Of a stretch of 64,000 nt of DNA, positions 59,611 to 64,000 are shown one piece after another. The notes under the pieces are model-generated. The model was not told the origin of the DNA, ran no database searches, and saw nothing but the letters and a program-made list of their open reading frames with translations. Origin of the DNA: Symbiodinium microadriaticum (taxonomy: Eukaryota; Sar; Dinophyceae; Suessiales; Symbiodiniaceae); assembly GCA_001939145.1 (NCBI GenBank), contig LSRX01000518.1:76193-140192 (forward strand). The letters are read 5' to 3'. The translations under genes were made by a program, and so were the position numbers. How positions within the stretch are numbered: the first letter of the stretch is position 1; every line of letters begins with the position of its first letter.

Positions 59611-60060
59611 GCTGTACTATATATAATATGTATATATATATATATACAGTATATATATATATACATATATATATGTTTGTATATGGTTATGCATGTATTA
59701 TATGCATATCTGTATATGTATATGTATATGTATATATGTATATATGCATACATGTATACGCACATACCTGCATGCATGCATGCATGCATGCATACATTCA
59801 TTTGCACATGTATGTATGTATGTGTATGTATGTATGTATGTATGTATGTATGTACGTACGCACGTACGTACGTACGTAGGTATGTAAGTAGGTAGGCAGG
59901 TATGTATGTATGTATGTATGTGTGTGTTTATGTAAATGTGTATATATATATGTATATGTATATATGGTAGCACATATATATATATATACATACATACATA
60001 CATACATACATACATACATACATGCATGCATATATAAATATATGTACACCCACATGTGCA
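59611..60060. repeat. TA / TATG / TGCA / GTAC compound simple repeat
   Basis: (TA)n, TATATG, TGCATGCA, GTATGTAT, ACGTACGT and TACATACA blocks in series, about 450 bp. Ordinary irregular microsatellite structure, in contrast with the array at 24.7-29.7 kb. Confidence 0.9.
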
Positions 60061-60094
60061 CACATGTTTCTGGCATCACACATTTTTCCTCTTC

Positions 60095-60370
60095 GTTTGG
60101 CTTTGACATTCAGGAAAAGTTGGTAAAACCAATATTTCCGAGCATCAACATTCACAACAAGTTGGATCTACCAACAGGAACTACTTTCAAAATACATTCT
60201 TTCGTCTCCTACTTAAGCAAATAAAATTGACAGCACCGACATTTCCGAGCCTCGACCTTCAGACAAAGTTGGTTTTACCAGCATTTTGGAGCCTCGACCT
60301 TCGACCAAAAATGAGTGCTATCGACAGATTGGAGCCTTGACCTTCAGAAAAAACGTGGTAAATTAGAACC
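60095..60370. repeat. Degenerate ~50 bp tandem repeat
   Basis: About five imperfect units share TTTCCGAGCCTCGACCTTCA followed by AAGTTGGT.TTACCA. The first unit contains GTTGGTAAAACCAA, also found at about 13098. Confidence 0.65.
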
Positions 60371-60727
60371 AGCTGTCGTTTTATGGTTTATGGTCGCGGG
60401 TTCAGTTATGGTATTTATGGTTTATGCATGTGCAACCTCCAGAGGCTATGCACAACGGTTTTGCCCTGTGTGTTGCATGCGTTACCACGTTGAACACACT
60501 ATTTCAGTTAGAGTCCACTGGTATAATAAGCTGGACAGTAAATCCAGTACGTTTGTGCCGCATACGTTGATCTGTGTGCACATACGTGTTGGACGACAGC
60601 TGCGACTTAGAATTATGAAGTATACAGAAACACGTACACCATATGAGTTCACCACCCCAAGGTGCAAATGCAATCGGTTCGGATCGTCTGAGTAACAGAC
60701 CTGGAGGCGAATTGTAACTTCAAACCA
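60371..60727. other. Unassigned DNA
   Basis: A 126-codon + frame (60315-60695) starts inside the repeat and has no domain. Confidence 0.4.
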
Positions 60728-61659
60728 CGGGAAGATAATGAAAGACACACGGCTACTGGGACAACGGATGTGCCAATAACAGGCACTGTTATATCTGGGG
60801 CTAGATTATTCTTTTGTAATAGGGGCTAACCATGCTCGTTGAATAACAACTATAACGCCTGAATGGCACGCCGTGAAGCGTGTTTTGTTGCGTGGTTGGA
60901 CCTTAGCGGCGGCGTTCGTGCATAGGCGCCACAACACCTTCTATGCTTTGCTGGACAAGACCTCCATGCCCTTTGCAGTGCGGTTTTCAAAGTCGCAGTA
61001 ATGCCCTTTATGCTCCAGCGCAGGTATGTCGTCCGAGGTAGTCTATTTTTTTCTAGGATTGTTTGTCTCTGAATTTTGTTCTTTCCTGTTTCCTCTCTGG
61101 TCTTGTGGTCCCGGGGTCCTCTGGTCCCGGGGTCCTCGGGTCCCGTGGTCTGTTGGTCCGCGGTCCTCTGGTCCCTTGGTCCTCGCTCTGTCATGACTCT
61201 GGTGTCCTCAACCATCCCATATAAACTGCTCAGTAGTTAGGATGCAGACACACTCGGGCCTAGGGCATCCGTTGGAAGACGTTTATATCACATCCATTGC
61301 ATATACATATATGCATTCATGCATGCTGACATGCACATGCTGATGATTGCGATGAAGATGTACATGAAGATGAAGATGGCAATGGCAGCGCTGAGGACGG
61401 TGGTAGTGAAAGAATGCTGTCTTCAGTTAATCTGGGTCTTTTTGAAAACCCCCCCCCATTCACCATATGAGCAGTATGTTTGCAACAGGGGGGCCTGCGC
61501 CCCACCAACCCCCCGCTTGTGCAAGCTTGCTTGACAACATATGAGTTACTTGTGTTGAAGCCAACCATGCGAGCATTGTGTTTGCAAATGGAAGGGCCTC
61601 CGCTGTTTTAAGCCGTGCTTGAAAACATATGCGTCGTTTTGAAGCCCCGCCACTCACCA

Positions 61660-62128
61660 TGGGGTTTCGAGGTTTAAGAGGTTTGGTTTTTTTTTTTAGG
61701 GCTTCGAGGTTTAGGGGGTTTGGGATTTTGGGGTTTCGAGGTTTAGGAGTTTTGGGATTTTTGGGTGTCACGGTTTGGGAGGTTTGGGTTGTTGGGGTTT
61801 CGAGGTTTAGGAGGTTTGGGTTTTTGGGGCTTCGAGGTTTGGGAGGTTTGCGTTCTTGGTGTGTCGAGGTTTAGGAGGTTTGGGTTTTTGGGGTTTCGAG
61901 GTTTAGGAGGTTTGGGTTTCGAGTTTAGGAGTTTTGGGTTTTTGGGGTTTCGAGGTTTAGGAGTTTTGGTTTTTGGGGTTTCGGGGTTTAGGAGGTTTGG
62001 GTTTTTGGGGTGTCGAGGTTTAGGAGGTTTGGGTTTTTGGAGTTTCGAGGTTTAGGCGTTTTGGATTTTGGGGGTGTCGAGGTTTAGGAGGTTTGGGTTT
62101 TTGGGGTTTCGAGGTTCAGGATTTAGTG
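61660..62128. repeat. Minisatellite, ~32 bp G/T-rich unit
   Basis: About 14 imperfect copies of GGTTTCGAGGTTTAGGAGG followed by TTTGGGTTTTTGG. The unit looks like a degenerate telomere-type (TTTAGGG-like) sequence. Phe/Gly-rich + frames across it are artefacts. Confidence 0.9.
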
Positions 62129-62247
62129 TTTAGGGTTGAAGGCTGCAGGGAACCCCAAGCCTGCCCGAACTGCGTACTGTTCCAAGTGGATTCAAAATTG
62201 AGGCATAGCCCAAAGATGGAGCATGTGCCTTCCATTGTTTCTCCCAG

Positions 62248-62889
62248 GGGCTCAAGAAGATCTCCAAGGGCAACATCGACAAGCATCCCCGCCAACTTCG
62301 GGCGAAGTGTGTGGAGCACATGCAGAAGCACGCTGAGGAATACCAGGCGTCATGGGATAAGAAAGGCCCCGATGGCAATCGGATAGCCGATTGGGAGTCC
62401 TACATTACTGCGGGTAGCGCTGAAATTGCTTATGTCTCTGACCTCGAGATCCGTTCTTTGGCTCGCTTGTGACGTCAAGGTGGTCCTGGTGCCGCAGATT
62501 GCGTGCTTCCCGCCGGTTGTCTTGAATTCCGGCCAGAAGAGTCCCAAGCGCTGACTGGTCAGTTGGTACTCTGATAGGCATCTTGACCTTTTGGTGACTG
62601 AGGAAGGGAAACGAGTGCCGGAGGACATCACGGCGATCACTGCGGCAATCAACTTCTCTGCGTCGGTGGGGGGCCCAAGTCGTCGGCTTCTTCCTCGGCG
62701 GGTTCATTGGGCAGCCCTGCCACTGTTTTCACCGATCGTGGCAAGGCTTCAGCTTCCGGGCAAGGTGCGCCGTCGGCTCCTTCGGGTCGGCGATCCCAGC
62801 CCGGTACTGTGTGGACGGGGCGATTTGCTACCTCTGGGCCTCGGCTCACCGCGGGCTCCACAAACCACGTTAAGGTGACATCGCCGTAA
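62248..62889 (+). pseudogene. OTU-family cysteine-protease domain, broken
   Basis: After an excellent acceptor (CCTTCCATTGTTTCTCCCAG at 62247) a 74-codon frame encodes LRAKCVEHMQKHAEEYQ, WDKKGPDGNRIADWESYI and SDLEIRSLAR. This is the helix/edge part of an OTU (ovarian-tumour-type deubiquitinase) domain. The domain continues in another frame from about 62471 (DVKVVLVPQ), hits an in-frame TGA at 62552-62554, and resumes with WYSDRHLDLLV, which holds the family's catalytic histidine. A second frame change near the G run at about 62666 leads to a Ser/Gly-rich tail ending at TAA (62887-62889). The segment with the catalytic cysteine is not seen. Two frame changes plus a stop indicate a pseudogene, unless introns or sequence errors explain them. 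In dinoflagellates OTU domains occur in mobile-element polyproteins as well as cellular genes; no other element domain is visible here. Confidence 0.65.
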
Positions 62890-62893
62890 TGTT

Positions 62894-64000
62894 CGGGAAG
62901 ATAATGAAAGACACACGGCTACTGGGACAACGGATGTGCCAATAACAGGCACTGTTATACCTGGGGCTAGATTATTCTTTTGTAATAGGGGCTAACCATG
63001 CTCGTTGAATAACAACTATAACGCCTGAATGGCACGCCGCGAATCGTGTTTTGTTGCGTGGTTGGACCTTAGCGGCGGCGTTCGTGCATAGGCGCCACAA
63101 CACCTTCTATGCTTTGCTGGACAAGACCTCCATGCCCTTTGCAGTGCGGTTTTCAAAGTCGCAGTAATGCCCTTTATGCTCCAGCGCAGGTATGTCGTCC
63201 GAGGTAGTCTATTTTTTTCTAGGATTGTTTGTCTCTGAATTTTGTTCTTTCCTGTTTCCTCTCTGGTCTTGTGGTCCCGGGGTCCTCTGGTCCCGGGGTC
63301 CTCGGGTCCCGTGGTCTGTTGGTCCGCGGTCCTCTGGTCCCTTGGTCCTCGCTCTGTCATGACTCTGGTGTCCTCAACCATCCCATATAAACTGCTCAGT
63401 AGTTAGGATGCAGACACACTCGGGCCTAGGGCATCCGTTGGAAGACGTTTATATCACATCCATTGCATATACATATATGCATTCATGCATGCTGACATGC
63501 ACATGCTGATGATTGCGATGAAGATGTACATGAAGATGAAGATGGCAATGGCAGCGCTGAGGACGGTGGTAGTGAAAGAATGCTGTCTTCAGTTAATCTG
63601 GGTCTTTTTGAAAACCCCCCCCCATTCACCATATGAGCAGTATGTTTGCAACAGGGGGGCCTGCGCCCCACCAACCCCCCGCTTGTGCAAGCTTGCTTGA
63701 CAACATATGAGTTACTTGTGTTGAAGCCAACCATGCGAGCATTGTGTTTGCAAATGGAAGGGCCTCCGCTGTTTTAAGCCGTGCTTGAAAACATATGCGT
63801 CGTTTTGAAGCCCCGCCACTCACCATGGGGTTTCGAGGTTTAAGAGGTTTGGTTTTTTTTTTTAGGGCTTCGAGGTTTAGGGGGTTTGGGATTTTGGGGT
63901 TTCGAGGTTTAGGAGTTTTGGGATTTTTGGGTGTCACGGTTTGGGAGGTTTGGGTTGTTGGGGTTTCGAGGTTTAGGAGGTTTGGGTTTTTGGGGCTTCG
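62894..64000. repeat. Tandem duplication, copy 2 (cut by window end)
   Basis: Second copy of the 2,166 bp unit, about half present. It includes the start of the second minisatellite (from about 63826). It should contain a second OTU segment beyond the window if the array continues. Confidence 0.95.

Larger units (their letters stand above)
60728..62893. repeat. Tandem duplication, copy 1 (2,166 bp unit)
   Basis: The sequence from CGGGAAGATAATGAAAGACA at 60728 recurs at 62894 and stays nearly identical to the window end. Corresponding positions are always 2,166 bp apart. I noticed only a few differences (for example near 60798 and 60872). Copy 1 is preceded by unrelated DNA, so it is the left edge of the array. 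Inside the unit a ~95 bp segment is itself duplicated in diverged form (about 61465-61650). Confidence 0.95.

Noticed and set aside
61629..62055. Phe/Gly/Leu-rich frames (GLGGLGFW-type)
   Set aside because: Translations of the 32 bp minisatellite, not a gene.
61317..63937. Minus-strand frames repeated identically in both copies of the tandem duplication (for example 61317-61568 and 63483-63734)
   Set aside because: Identity reflects the recent DNA duplication, not selection on protein; there is no domain or splice evidence.
1..64000. Bacterial or organellar origin, operons, ribosome binding sites, tRNA or rRNA genes
   Set aside because: The genes are intron-split with eukaryotic families, and I saw no rRNA or convincing tRNA cloverleaf by eye. 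A tRNA scan could not be run.

Overview
The window reads as nuclear DNA of a dinoflagellate, probably of the Symbiodiniaceae type; the genus is inference. Five things in the sequence point there. (1) The recognisable genes (protein kinase with EF-hands, Patched-like sterol-sensing protein, cold-shock domain, PPR protein, fibrillarin-like protein) are split into short exons. (2) Reading frame plus family conservation force several introns to use GC rather than GT donors. (3) Acceptors are often AG followed by G. (4) Every gene I can support lies on the + strand, as in dinoflagellate unidirectional gene arrays. (5) Short TTTAGGG/CCCTAAA blocks and simple repeats are scattered everywhere. Single Ns occur only in low-complexity DNA.

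Layout. 0-0.93 kb: 3' end of a three-exon gene of unknown function. 0.93-6.7 kb: triplet tract, two small tandem arrays, a diverged ~310 bp duplication and possible exons at 4.3-4.7 kb. 6.7-7.2 kb: cold-shock-domain gene. 7.2-14 kb: mostly non-coding, rich in telomere-like blocks and GA/CA microsatellites. 14.1-19.6 kb: exons of unrecognised genes, including a coiled-coil protein with a C-terminal membrane anchor. 22.2-23.1 kb: PPR gene. 23.5-29.8 kb: simple repeats dominated by a 4,997 bp array in which 82 identical (GTAT)14 tracts are separated by 81 variable 5-mers at an exact 61 bp period. 29.9-38.1 kb: scattered exons, including a helical gene at 37.5-38.1 kb. 39.7-41.35 kb: a ubiquitin-like/fibrillarin-like fusion whose methyltransferase motifs are lost. 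44.5-51.7 kb: a Patched/NPC1-like RND transporter in about 14 exons. 52.3-52.7 kb: end of another gene. 54.5-59.6 kb: a calcium-dependent-type protein kinase whose DFG motif reads GFG. 59.6-60.4 kb: TA/TATG repeats and a degenerate array. 60.73-64.0 kb: a direct tandem duplication with a 2,166 bp period, carrying a guanine-rich minisatellite and a broken OTU-protease domain.

The genes are independent eukaryotic housekeeping or signalling genes and form no operon or common pathway. Exon borders come from reading frame, splice consensus and family conservation alone; no transcript data were available. Entries marked as putative exons rest on protein-like composition next to an acceptor and should be read as weak.
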